DNA of 64,000 bases from JAIBJN01 sp963802795 (GTDB taxonomy: Bacteria > Actinomycetota > Thermoleophilia > Gaiellales > Gaiellaceae). The notes under the pieces are model-generated. The model had not been told where the DNA came from and did not search any database. It saw only the letters and a list, made by a program, of their open reading frames with translations. Location: contig CAWDJV010000006.1 in assembly GCA_963802795.1 (NCBI GenBank), forward strand, positions 100,914 to 164,913, read 5' to 3'. Position numbers and translations under genes: made by a program. Positions 26,964-34,600 of the stretch are shown piece after piece (positions within the stretch are counted from its first letter, which is position 1; each line of letters opens with the position of its first letter).

Positions 26964-27824
26964 TCAGACCTCGCGGTGAACCGCGACACCGCCGACCACG
27001 AGCGCGACGCCCGCCACTTCGACGGCGCTCGGGACCTGGCCGAGGACGACGATCCCGATCACGGTCGCGGTCGCCGGGAGGAGCGAGACGAGGAGCGCGT
27101 ACGTCGCGCGCGGCATGCGCGCCATGGCGAGCTGGTCGCAGACGTACGGGATCACCGACGACGTCACCCCGACGCCGATTCCCGCGAGCACCACGACCGG
27201 GTCGGCGAGCGCCGGCACCGCGATCCAGCCGCCGAGCGGCGTGGCCACGACCAAGGCGATCAGCATCGCGGCCGCGAGCCCGTCGATCCCGGCCATGGCT
27301 CCGTGTTGCGCGACGCGGTGGGCGAGGACGATGTAGAGGGCGAAGAGCGCGGCGTTCGCGAAGGCGAACGCGAGCCCGACGGGCTCGGCGGCGAGCTGGA
27401 CGTCGGTGAGGAGGTACACGCCGACCACGGCCAGGACGAGCGCCGACCCGTTGCGTGCCGTCCGCGCCCCGATCGCCGCCAGCCCGATCACCGGCAGGAA
27501 CTCGATCGCCGCCACCGTCCCCAGCGGCAGCCGGTCGATGGCCACGTAGAAGCAGACGTTCATCACCGCCAGCACCGTCCCCATGGCCACGACCAGTCGC
27601 CGGCCGGAGGCGTCGAGCGCGGCGAGCGTCCGCCACGGCCGGCGCCAGGCGGCGAAGATCAGCGCCGCGGCGGCAATCCGCAGCCACGCGACCCCGAGCG
27701 GCTCGACGCGGACGAAGAGGAGCACGGCGAACGCGGGCCCGAGGTAGTGGAAGACCGCGCTCCCGACGAAGTACGTCGCGGGCGGGACACGGTCGAGCCG
27801 CCTGACGTCAACGGCCGTCTCCAT
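26964..27824 (-). CDS. EamA/DMT-family transporter (RhtA-like exporter)
   Basis: This 286-aa protein has ten hydrophobic helices in two EamA repeats. The first runs from FVGSAVFHYLGPAFAVLLF to VVGVYLLTDVQL. The second runs from GLAFAFANAALFALYIVLAH to VEVAGVALVVGG. MNVCFYVAIDRLPLGTVAAI and YALLVSLLPATATVIG are the typical half-repeat ends seen in RhtA-type amino-acid exporters. The divergent Lrp/AsnC gene next door fits an amino-acid export role, which is inference from context. Confidence 0.88.
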   Translation of the reverse strand: METAVDVRRLDRVPPATYFVGSAVFHYLGPAFAVLLFVRVEPLGVAWLRIAAAALIFAAWRRPWRTLAALDASGRRLVVAMGTVLAVMNVCFYVAIDRLPLGTVAAIEFLPVIGLAAIGARTARNGSALVLAVVGVYLLTDVQLAAEPVGLAFAFANAALFALYIVLAHRVAQHGAMAGIDGLAAAMLIALVVATPLGGWIAVPALADPVVVLAGIGVGVTSSVIPYVCDQLAMARMPRATYALLVSLLPATATVIGIVVLGQVPSAVEVAGVALVVGGVAVHREV

Positions 27825-27916
27825 GGAGAAAGTGTCGCCGCGGAGCTACGATTCCGAAATGGCCGACCGAAGGCATTTAGCGCTGATCGCCTACGCATGG
27901 AAGGAGTTCTGAGCCG

Positions 27917-28402
27917 ATGGCCTCCGAACAGCAGCTTCTGGACGAAACCAACCGTCGGATCGTCGAGGAGCTCCAGGCGGAAGCGCGCCTGACGATGGCC
28001 GAGCTCGGCCGCCGTGTCAGCCTCTCCCCTCCCGCCGTCGCCGAGCGCGTCCAGCGGCTCGAGCGGGCGGGCGTCATCACCGGCTACCACGCCACCGTCG
28101 ATCCGAAGGCGATCGGCTACCCGCTCGCCGCGGTCGTCCGCGTGCGTCCCGCGTCGCGGCAGCTGCACAAGATTCCGGAGGTCGCGCGCGAGGTCCCCGA
28201 GGTGGTCGAGTGCTACCGGATCACGGGCGAGGACTGCTTCTTCGTCAAGCTCCACCTCCGCGCGATGGAGGACCTCGAGCCGATCCTCGACCGCTTCGTC
28301 GCCTACGGGCAGACGACGACCTCGATCGTCCATTCGGCGCCGGTCGGCCCGCGTCCGCTGCCGCTCGCCGACGGGGGTATCCTGCCGCCCGAAAGGAGGT
28401 GA
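27917..28402 (+). CDS. Lrp/AsnC-family transcriptional regulator
   Basis: This 161-aa protein has an N-terminal HTH (LLDETNRRIVEELQAEARL, LSPPAVAERVQRLERAGVIT) and a C-terminal RAM effector domain (AAVVRVRPASRQLHKIPEV, ITGEDCFFVKLHLRAMEDL). Such regulators sense amino acids. It probably controls the divergent EamA exporter. Its stop TGA sits inside the Shine-Dalgarno sequence of infA (AAAGGAGGTGA), so infA translation could be influenced by ribosomes ending here. Confidence 0.93.
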   Translation: MASEQQLLDETNRRIVEELQAEARLTMAELGRRVSLSPPAVAERVQRLERAGVITGYHATVDPKAIGYPLAAVVRVRPASRQLHKIPEVAREVPEVVECYRITGEDCFFVKLHLRAMEDLEPILDRFVAYGQTTTSIVHSAPVGPRPLPLADGGILPPERR

Positions 28403-28406
28403 CGCC

Positions 28407-28628
28407 ATAGCCACCAAGGAAGAGAAGCTCGAGATGGAAGGCGAGGTCGTCGAGGCCTTTCCGAACGGCATGTTCAAGGTGGAGCTCGACTCGGGACACG
28501 ACGTGCTCGGCTACACCGCCGGCAAGATGCGCCGCTACCGCATCAAGATCTTCCCGGGCGACCGGGTGAAGGTGGAGCTCTCCCCGTACGACCTCACGCG
28601 CGGCCGCATCATCTACCGCCACCGGTAG
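28407..28628 (+). CDS. infA: Translation initiation factor IF-1 with an apparent ATA start codon
   Basis: The 73-aa S1-like protein reads (I/M)ATKEEKLEMEGEVVEAF, NGMFKVELDSGHDVLGYTAG, KMRRYRIKIFPGDRVKVELS and PYDLTRGRIIYRHR, full-length IF-1. IF-1 occupies the ribosomal A site during initiation. The codon at the family's conserved start is ATA (28407), preceded by a near-perfect AAAGGAGGTGA six bases upstream. No ATG, GTG or TTG exists in frame before the ATG at 28434, which would remove nine conserved residues. The gene follows the Lrp regulator by 4 bases. A base-call error at this codon is the alternative. Confidence 0.93.
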   Translation: MATKEEKLEMEGEVVEAFPNGMFKVELDSGHDVLGYTAGKMRRYRIKIFPGDRVKVELSPYDLTRGRIIYRHR

Positions 28629-28630
28629 CG

Positions 28631-28658
28631 TACGTCAGAAGAGATATACTCTGACGTA
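28631..28658 (+). promoter_or_regulatory. Leaderless promoter inside a 9+9-bp palindromic operator
   Basis: TACGTCAGA (28631-28639) and TCTGACGTA (28650-28658) form a perfect inverted repeat. Between and overlapping them lies TATACT (28645-28650), one mismatch from the -10 consensus, and the ATG of the HTH gene starts at 28658. The transcript would begin at or next to the start codon. The encoded XRE protein is the likely repressor binding this site. Confidence 0.65.
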
Positions 28659-28981
28659 TGACCCCAGGCCGGCTGCTGCGCGACGCCCGGCGTCGCCACG
28701 GAGTCACCCAGGAGCAGCTCGCCGCGCGCGCCCGCACATCCCAGGCCGCGATCTCGCGCATCGAGCGCGACCTCGTCTCCCCCTCGGTGAGCACCCTCGC
28801 GACGCTTCTCGATCTCCTCGGCGAGGAGCTCGAGCTCGCGGCGACGCCGATCGACTACGGGCACGACCGGACGCTGATCAGGCGAAACCTCGAGATGTCC
28901 GTCTCCGAGCGGATCAACCACGGGACGGACCTCGCCAACTTCGTCCTCCGCAACCGTGGCGTGGCGAGCCGTGGCTCGTAA
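28658..28981 (+). CDS. XRE-family HTH protein, putative antitoxin
   Basis: This 107-aa protein has a clear XRE HTH at residues 3-60 (LLRDARRRHGVTQEQLAARA, TSQAAISRIERDLVSPSVS) and a short C-terminal part ending NRGVASRGS. It overlaps the following nucleotidyltransferase gene by 11 bases. Together with the autoregulatory-looking palindrome over its promoter, this suggests the antitoxin/repressor of a two-gene module. Antitoxin function is inference. Confidence 0.82.
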   Translation: MTPGRLLRDARRRHGVTQEQLAARARTSQAAISRIERDLVSPSVSTLATLLDLLGEELELAATPIDYGHDRTLIRRNLEMSVSERINHGTDLANFVLRNRGVASRGS

Positions 28982-29477
28982 GGAGTTCCGTCCGAAGCCG
29001 ATCCTGGAGACCCTCGTTGCCCACGACGTGGACTTCGTGCTCATCGGTGGGTTGGCGGGAATGGCACACGGTTCCTCGTATCCGAGCTACGACGTCGATG
29101 TCGCGTACTCGCGAAGCCGTGAGAATCTCGAGCGGCTCGCCGCGGCCCTCAACGAGCTCGGTGCCACTCTCCGCGGCGCGCCCGCTGACATCCCGTTCCT
29201 GCTCGATGCCAAGACGATCGAGAACGGCGCGCACTTCACCTTCGACACCCCGTACGGCGCGGTGGACATCTTCAGTGATCCTGATGGCGCGCCTCCCTAC
29301 GAGCGGCTTGCCGCCGCAGCCGGAGAGCAGGTCGAAGTCGAAGGCGTCCCGATCCGCGTCACGTCCCTCGATCATCTGATTGCCATGAAGGAGGCCGCCG
29401 GCCGGTCTCACGATAAGGACATGGCGAGGGAGTACAAGGCGATCTCGGACGAGCTCAGGGCGCCACGAGACGGCTGA
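28971..29477 (+). CDS. Nucleotidyltransferase-fold protein (AbiEii/MenT-like), putative toxin
   Basis: The 168-aa protein has the minimal nucleotidyltransferase core: GGLAGMAHGSSYPSYDVDVA, in which the GG...(15)..DxD spacing matches the catalytic site. A third acidic strand, YGAVDIFSDPDG, follows, and VTSLDHLIAMKEAAGRSHDKD is the conserved NTase C-terminal helix with the K-x2-A...RxKD-like pattern. Start at the GTG 28971 (overlap with the HTH gene) or GTG 28956. Comparable NTases in toxin-antitoxin pairs modify tRNA. Here that role is inferred only from fold and partner. Confidence 0.78.
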   Translation: MARKEFRPKPILETLVAHDVDFVLIGGLAGMAHGSSYPSYDVDVAYSRSRENLERLAAALNELGATLRGAPADIPFLLDAKTIENGAHFTFDTPYGAVDIFSDPDGAPPYERLAAAAGEQVEVEGVPIRVTSLDHLIAMKEAAGRSHDKDMAREYKAISDELRAPRDG

Positions 29478-30594
29478 GCCGCTCGAGGCCGGCGTCGAGG
29501 CGGTCGTCGGGCGTCGCCACCGAGATGCGCGCCCAGCCGGCCCCGCTCGCGCCGAAGCCCTCGCCGGGCGCGACGGCGACCCTCGTCTCCGCGAGAAGCC
29601 GGTCCGGCGTCAGGCCGGGCGGCAGGCGCCACCAGACGTAGAACGTGGAGTCCGAGCGCGAGTCCGGGATCGCCTCGAGGACGCGGTCCCGTCGTCCCTC
29701 GTAGAGGACGCGGCGCTCCTCGACCGTCTCCTGGGGACCGCGGAGCGCGGCGACGCCGGCCTCCTGGATCGCCCGGAAGACCCCCGCCCGCACGTGGTCC
29801 TGGAGCAGGTTCACGCGCTCGACGATCTCCGCGTTCCCGACCACGAAGCCGAGCCGCCAGCCCGCCATCCCGTAGCTCTTCGACATGGAGAACATCTCGA
29901 CGCCGACGTCCGCGGCGCCCGGCTCCGCCAGGAAGCTCTGCGGGCGGAGGCCGTCGAAGACGAGGTCGCCGTAGGCGAAGTCGTGGACGATCGCGGCGCC
30001 CGTCTCCTCGGCGAAGCGGACGGCCTCCGCGAACAGCCCGTGCGGCGCGGAGGCCGAGCACGGGTTCGAGGGGTAGTTGAGGTAGAGCGCGGCGACGCCT
30101 GCGCGCGGCGCGGCGGCCAGGTCGGGCGCGAAGGCCGCGTCGGGATCGAGGCGCACGCGCCCCTCCCGCGCCCCGGCCAGCGCGACGCCCGAGGTGTAGT
30201 CCGGATACCCGGGGTCCGGGAGCAGGATCGTGTCGCCCCGTTCGGCGAGGCAGAGCGCGAGCTCGACGATCGCCGTCTTCGTCCCCGGCACGACGGCCAC
30301 CTCGCGCTCGGGATCGAGCTGGACGCCGTAGACGTCGCGGTAGCGGTCGGCGAGAGCCGTCTTCAGCTCGGGGATGCCGCGGAAGGGCGGGTAGCCGTGG
30401 ACGAGGGCGGTCGGCTGCTCGGCGGACTCGGTCAGGGCCGCGACGACGTGCTCCGGCGGCGGCACGTCCGGGTTCCCGCGCCCGAGGTCGATGACCTCCT
30501 CCCCCTCCTCCGCCGCCGCGGCGGCAACCCGCGCCAGGAGCCGGGTGAAGTACTGCTCCGGGAGCCGCTCGATCCGGTCGGGCCGCGGGCGCAC
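29455..30594 (-). CDS. PLP-dependent class I/II aminotransferase
   Basis: This 379-aa fold-type I aminotransferase has VIDLGRGNPDVPPP near the start, VPGTKTAIVELALCL, LLPDPGYPDY, LYLNYPSNPCSA and HDFAYGDLVFDG. The PLP lysine is in SMSKSYGMAGWRLGF. The pattern fits AlaT/DapL-like enzymes (alanine or LL-diaminopimelate type). The substrate cannot be settled. Its 3' end overlaps the convergent nucleotidyltransferase gene by 23 bases, and the ACT-domain gene lies 10 bases upstream on the same strand. Confidence 0.9.
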   Translation of the reverse strand: MRPRPDRIERLPEQYFTRLLARVAAAAAEEGEEVIDLGRGNPDVPPPEHVVAALTESAEQPTALVHGYPPFRGIPELKTALADRYRDVYGVQLDPEREVAVVPGTKTAIVELALCLAERGDTILLPDPGYPDYTSGVALAGAREGRVRLDPDAAFAPDLAAAPRAGVAALYLNYPSNPCSASAPHGLFAEAVRFAEETGAAIVHDFAYGDLVFDGLRPQSFLAEPGAADVGVEMFSMSKSYGMAGWRLGFVVGNAEIVERVNLLQDHVRAGVFRAIQEAGVAALRGPQETVEERRVLYEGRRDRVLEAIPDSRSDSTFYVWWRLPPGLTPDRLLAETRVAVAPGEGFGASGAGWARISVATPDDRLDAGLERLSRLVAP

Positions 30595-30604
30595 CCGCGC
30601 GAGG

Positions 30605-30973
30605 TTACAGGGCCGCGCGGGCCTTCTCGACGTCGTCGGCGCCGATGACGAGGCGCGTCGCGGTCGCCAGGTAGACGAGCTCGAGGTTGACCCCCGCGTC
30701 CGCGATCCGGCGCAGGGCTGCCCCTGCGGATCCGGGCCGGTCCTCGAGCTCCGCGGCGATCACCTGCCGATCCTGCACGACCGTGTACCCGGCGTCGGTG
30801 AGAGCCTTGCGCGCCGCCGCGGCGTCCTCGACGAGCAGGTGGAGCTGGCCGTCGGTCCCGGTGGGATAGGCGCAGCACCCCTCGATGTTGACTCCCGCGG
30901 CGCCGAGCGCCTCGCACGCTCCGGCCATCATCCCGGGACGATCCTCGAGCCAGAGGGTCAGGTCGGTCGGCAT
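30605..30973 (-). CDS. Tandem ACT-domain protein
   Basis: The 122-aa protein consists of two ACT domains: TLWLEDRPGMMAGACEALGA at about residues 6-25, with a VNIEGCCAY strand, and a second starting AELEDRPGSAGAALRRIADA. ACT domains bind amino acids. With the aminotransferase 10 bases downstream, it may sense or regulate amino-acid metabolism. I used the ATG at 30973; another ATG at 30991 adds six residues. Confidence 0.85.
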   Translation of the reverse strand: MPTDLTLWLEDRPGMMAGACEALGAAGVNIEGCCAYPTGTDGQLHLLVEDAAAARKALTDAGYTVVQDRQVIAAELEDRPGSAGAALRRIADAGVNLELVYLATATRLVIGADDVEKARAAL

Positions 30974-31058
30974 GTCGGCGTCATTCTCCACGTTTTCGGC
31001 ACGGATTTCTTCCCGCTCGCGCGCGGGCGCCGGCCTGCGCGCCCGCTAGTCTCGGCGC

Positions 31059-32930
31059 GTGGTCGAGGGCGACGTCTTCGCGGGGCTCAACCCCGAGCAG
31101 CGGCGAGCGGTCGAGGCCGTGCGCGGCCCGGTCTGCATCCTGGCGGGCGCCGGCTCGGGGAAGACGACGACGATCACGCGCCGGATCGCGCACCAGGTCG
31201 GCACCGGCACGTTCCGGCCGGGCGAGATCCTCGCCGTCACCTTCACGGACAAGGCGGCGACCGAGATGCGCGAGCGGCTCGCGCGCCTCGGCGCAACCGG
31301 CGTCCCGGCGAGAACGTTCCACGCCGCCGCGCTCGCCCAGCTCCGCTACTTCCGCGGCGAGGAGCTCGGCGAGGTGCTGGGCTCGAAGGCGCCCGTGCTC
31401 CTGCCGATCGCGCGGGCACTGCCCGGTGCGTACCGCTTTCGCCCCCTGGCCGATCTGGCCACCGAGATCGAGTGGGCGAAGAACCGGCGGCTGACGCCGG
31501 CGACCTACCGCCGCTCGCTCGGCGACCACGAGCCGCCCATCCCGGACGACCTGATGGAGCGCGTCTTCCGGACCTACGAGGAGCGCAAGGCCGAGCGCGG
31601 GCTCGTCGACTTCGAGGACCTGCTCGAGCTGGCGATCCGCCTCTACGACGAGGACGCGTCCGCGCTGGCCGGCTTCCGGGAGCGCTACCGCGCGTTCACG
31701 GTGGACGAGTACCAGGACGTGAACCTGCTCCAGCAGTCGCTGCTCGAGCGGTGGGTCGGCGACCGCGACGACCTCTGCGTCGTCGGCGACGACTACCAGG
31801 CGATCTACTCCTTCACCGGCGCGACGCCCGAGTACCTGCTCGCGATGCCGTCGCGGTTCCCGGGCGCGCTCGTCGTGCGCCTGGAGGAGAACTACCGCTC
31901 GACGCCGGAGATCCTCGCGACGGCGAACCGGCTCGTGCCCGAGCTGGGCGGGTCGGAGAAGGTGCTGCGGGCGGTGCTGCCGGCGGGCGCCGAGCCGGTG
32001 GCGCTGGTGCAGCCCGACCGCTTGACGGAGGCGGAGTTCGTCGTCGGCCAGGTGCGCCGCCTGGCCGGCGAGGGCGTCCCGTACGAGGAGATGGCCGTCC
32101 TCTACCGCCTGAACGCGCGCTCGGAGGACTACGAGGAGGCGTTCGCGCTCGCCGGGATCCCGTTCCAGGTGCGCGGCGCGGCGTTCATCCGCAGGCCGGC
32201 CGCGCAGCGCACGCTGCGGCTCCTCCGCGGCCGCGAGAGCGGGTCGGCGCTCGGCGCGGTCACCGAGGTCGTGCGCCGCCAGGGCTGGATCGCGAGCCCG
32301 CCCGCCGGCCTCGGCGAGGAGGAGCTGACGCGCCAGGCCGACCTCGCGCGGCTCCTGTCGCTGGTGGAGCAGCTCCCCGCGGGCGCGACCGTGGCGGACT
32401 TCCTCCGCGACCTCGAGGAGCGCTTCGGCGCCGAGAGCCAGGGCCGCGGCGTCCACCTGCTCACGTACCACCGCGCCAAGGGCCTCGAGTGGGAGGCGGT
32501 CTTCCTCCCGCGCCTGGAGGAGAAGGAGCTCCCGTACGGCAAGGCCCGCGGCGAGGAGCGCCTGGCCGAGGAGCGCCGCCTCTTCTACGTCGGCATCACG
32601 CGCGCGAAGCGGTGGCTGACGCTGACGTGGACGGCCGGCGCGAAGCCGAGCCGCTTCCTGAGGGAGCTCGGCGTCGTCGGAGCCGCGCGGCCGCGGGCGG
32701 AGAAGCCGGCGCCGACGCCGGAGTTCGAGGCGCTCCGGCGCTGGCGGGCGGAGCGCGCGAAGGCCGACGAGGTGCCGGCGTACGTCGTCTTCCACGACAC
32801 GACGCTGCACGAGATCGCCGCGGTGCGCCCGGCGACGCGGGAGGAGCTGAGCGCCATCTCCGGCGTCGGCCCGGCGAAGCTGGAGCGCTACGCGGACGAC
32901 CTGCTCGCGGCGCTGGCCGAACCGTCCTAG
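31059..32930 (+). CDS. uvrD2: UvrD2-like superfamily 1 helicase with HRDC domain
   Basis: This 623-aa 3'-5' DNA helicase has all SF1A motifs: LAGAGSGKTTTITRRIAHQ (motif I, about residue 28), VTFTDKAATEMRERL, VDEYQDVN (motif II), VVGDDYQAIYSFTGA (motif III), ENYRSTPEIL, LLTYHRAKGLEWEAVFLP (motif V) and LFYVGITRAKRWLTLTW (motif VI). A C-terminal HRDC-like domain covers about residues 545-623 (AVRPATREELSAISGVGPAK). This architecture matches mycobacterial UvrD2. Translation starts at the GTG 31059. It is a monocistronic gene diverging from the ACT gene. Confidence 0.93.
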   Translation: MVEGDVFAGLNPEQRRAVEAVRGPVCILAGAGSGKTTTITRRIAHQVGTGTFRPGEILAVTFTDKAATEMRERLARLGATGVPARTFHAAALAQLRYFRGEELGEVLGSKAPVLLPIARALPGAYRFRPLADLATEIEWAKNRRLTPATYRRSLGDHEPPIPDDLMERVFRTYEERKAERGLVDFEDLLELAIRLYDEDASALAGFRERYRAFTVDEYQDVNLLQQSLLERWVGDRDDLCVVGDDYQAIYSFTGATPEYLLAMPSRFPGALVVRLEENYRSTPEILATANRLVPELGGSEKVLRAVLPAGAEPVALVQPDRLTEAEFVVGQVRRLAGEGVPYEEMAVLYRLNARSEDYEEAFALAGIPFQVRGAAFIRRPAAQRTLRLLRGRESGSALGAVTEVVRRQGWIASPPAGLGEEELTRQADLARLLSLVEQLPAGATVADFLRDLEERFGAESQGRGVHLLTYHRAKGLEWEAVFLPRLEEKELPYGKARGEERLAEERRLFYVGITRAKRWLTLTWTAGAKPSRFLRELGVVGAARPRAEKPAPTPEFEALRRWRAERAKADEVPAYVVFHDTTLHEIAAVRPATREELSAISGVGPAKLERYADDLLAALAEPS

Positions 32931-33332
32931 CTACTTCAGCGGGTTCGTGCCGGCCATCCAGATGATGACCCGGGAGAACTTCCCCTCGGCGTCGACGTCG
33001 AAGAAGTTGCAGTTGTGCATGTCGTTCTTCGTGCCGTCCGCGAGCTCGCCGATGTAGCTCTGCTCGGTCGAGACCTTGCCGGTCGCGGGCTCGACGACGA
33101 TGTTCTTGATCTCGTGGAAGATCGACTTCGAGTTCCCGCAGAAGTCGGTGAACATCCGGCGAATCTCCTCGGCCCCCGCGAAGACGGCGTGATCCGTCTG
33201 CACGGTCAGCGTCGCGTCGTCGGCGAAGTGCTCGAGGATCGCGTCGACGTCCTTCGCGTCGACGGCCTTGAAGTAGCTGTCGGGCAGCGCGGCCAGCTGC
33301 TCCCTCGTCAGCGGGGTCGTCTGGGTCGCCAC
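32931..33332 (-). CDS. NTF2-like/SnoaL-like protein
   Basis: This 133-aa cone-fold protein reads SYFKAVDAKDVDAILEHFAD, DATLTVQTDHAVFAGAEEI and RRMFTDFCGNSKSIFHEIKN, then a QSYIGELADGTK and FFDVDAEGKFSRVIIW beta part. Members bind small hydrophobic ligands or catalyse isomerisations, and many are uncharacterised. I chose the GTG at 33332 because AAGGAGG lies about 6 bases upstream. The frame is open to 33545 without a supporting site. Confidence 0.8.
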   Translation of the reverse strand: MATQTTPLTREQLAALPDSYFKAVDAKDVDAILEHFADDATLTVQTDHAVFAGAEEIRRMFTDFCGNSKSIFHEIKNIVVEPATGKVSTEQSYIGELADGTKNDMHNCNFFDVDAEGKFSRVIIWMAGTNPLK

Positions 33333-33456
33333 AGCGCCTCCTTCGGTGGTCGATAGGTCCCCTGCGATCCTATTCGACGCGAATCCGCGTTTCCGGAAAC
33401 CCACTCGGCGGGGAGGAACTAGTAAGAACCCGTCCGGGACGGTCACTAGTAGAGGT

Positions 33457-34168
33457 ATGCAGGCGCGGATCAAAGAGAAGCGCGAGGTCGCGAAAGGCAC
33501 GCTGATGGTCGTGTTCGACCTGCTCGGCGAGGAGGTCGACTTCACGCCTGGGCAGTACTTCTGGGTGACGCTCCTCGACCCGCCCTACGACGACGACAAG
33601 GGCCCGCGCCGCCACATCACGGTAGTGACGTCGCCGAACGACCGAGGCGTGCTGGGCCTCGCCACGCGCGTGCGCGACTCCGCCTTCAAGCGCTCGCTCG
33701 CCGAGCTCCCAGTCGGTGCGGAGGTGGACGTCGAGCAGCCGAAGGGCAGCTTCCTCCTCCCAGAGGACACGGAGCAGGAGTACGTGTTCATCGCGGGCGG
33801 CATCGGCATCACAGTCTTTCGCAGCATGCTCCGCTACATCGCCGAGGAGGGCCTCCCGCACCGCGTAACGCTGATCTACTCGAACCGCGACCGGGAGTCC
33901 ACGGCGTTCCTGGACGAGCTCCAGGAGCTCGAGGGCGCGAACCCGAACCTCCGCCTCGTGCTCACGATGACCGACGACGCGGGGTGGGACGGCGAGACGC
34001 GTCGGATCGACGCGGATCTGCTCCGCGACCACCTTGGGCGCCGACCTCGGCGCTTTCACGTACCTCGTCGCCGGGCCGAAACCGATGGTCGAGGCGATGG
34101 AGACGATGCTCGCCGAGGCGGGCGTCCCCGAGGAGCAGGTCCGGCCCGAGCGGTTCAGCGGCTACTAA
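33457..34168 (+). CDS. Ferredoxin-NADP reductase-like flavoprotein, one frameshift
   Basis: The roughly 236-aa protein has the FAD-binding barrel (VDFTPGQYFWVTLLDP, RRHITVVTSPND) and an NAD(P)-binding domain (FIAGGIGITVFRSMLRYIAE, LIYSNRDRESTAFLDEL). At 34034-34035 one extra T (CACCTTGGG for CACCTGGG) shifts the frame; correcting it gives LGADLGAFTYLVAGPKPMV and the family C-terminus ending RFSGY at the TAA 34166-34168. It may pass electrons from NAD(P)H to an unknown acceptor. The last 22 bases are duplicated at 34579-34600. Confidence 0.85.
34145..34166 (+). repeat. 22-bp direct repeat, left copy (3' end of the reductase gene)
   Basis: CCCGAGCGGTTCAG followed by CGGCTACT recurs at 34579-34600 with one mismatch (21 of 22). 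The two copies flank the hicB-like gene, so they may be the borders of an inserted cassette. See the entry at 34540-34600. Confidence 0.65.
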
Positions 34169-34535
34169 CGAGCTGCTGAACCCGCTGGTGTGAAAGACCG
34201 AGCAGCTCTCCAGCGTCACGGACGCTTAGCTGAAGGTTCTCGACCAAAGCCTTGGCGGCCTGGGTCGTAGCGGCCTGCGCATCGATCCGCCTTTCCTCAG
34301 CTGCTTTGCGAGCTCGGTGGCTTCGCCGGATTGCGTCTCGCGCGGCGATCGGCAGACGCACGTCCTCCACGAGCTCCGCCGACGCCGCGTCATCCACCCA
34401 GAGCGCCAGCGCCTCGCGGATACGCCGCCGCGCCTGCTCGAGCGTACGACCGTACGTGTGACAACGAGGAACGCGAGGTACCCGCGCGATCCAAGCCCTG
34501 CTTTCATCACGTTCGAACACCACTCGGTACGACAT
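34155..34535 (-). CDS. HicB-like antitoxin without a visible HicA partner
   Basis: This 126-aa protein begins with the partial RNase H-like HicB fold: YRVVFERDESRAWIARVPRV, then CHTYGRTLEQARRRIREALAL. A C-terminal helical DNA-binding part follows (KALVENLQLSVRDAGELLGL, SHQRVQQLV). HicB antitoxins normally neutralise a HicA RNase encoded next to them, but no HicA reading frame is visible on either side. Its 3' end overlaps the convergent reductase gene by 14 bases. It lies between two 22-bp direct repeats. Confidence 0.78.
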   Translation of the reverse strand: MSYRVVFERDESRAWIARVPRVPRCHTYGRTLEQARRRIREALALWVDDAASAELVEDVRLPIAARDAIRRSHRARKAAEERRIDAQAATTQAAKALVENLQLSVRDAGELLGLSHQRVQQLVSSR

Positions 34536-34539
34536 CGGC

Positions 34540-34600
34540 GTCGTGTTGCCGGAGCCAGTCGACCGCCGCCTGTTCGAGCCCGAGCGGTTCAGGGGCTACT
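34540..34600. repeat. Chimeric 61-bp segment made of two duplicated pieces
   Basis: Bases 34540-34579 are identical over 40 bp to 34725-34764 inside the PIN gene. Bases 34579-34600 match the 3' end of the reductase gene (34145-34166) at 21 of 22 positions. The segment therefore looks like a recombination joint or the edge of an inserted cassette carrying the hicB-like gene. A misassembly is possible. Confidence 0.7.

Noticed and set aside
33418..33451. Two ACTAGTA copies and an inverted CCGTCC/GGACGG pair before the reductase gene
   Set aside because: They could be an operator, but short repeats like this occur by chance and no regulator is linked.
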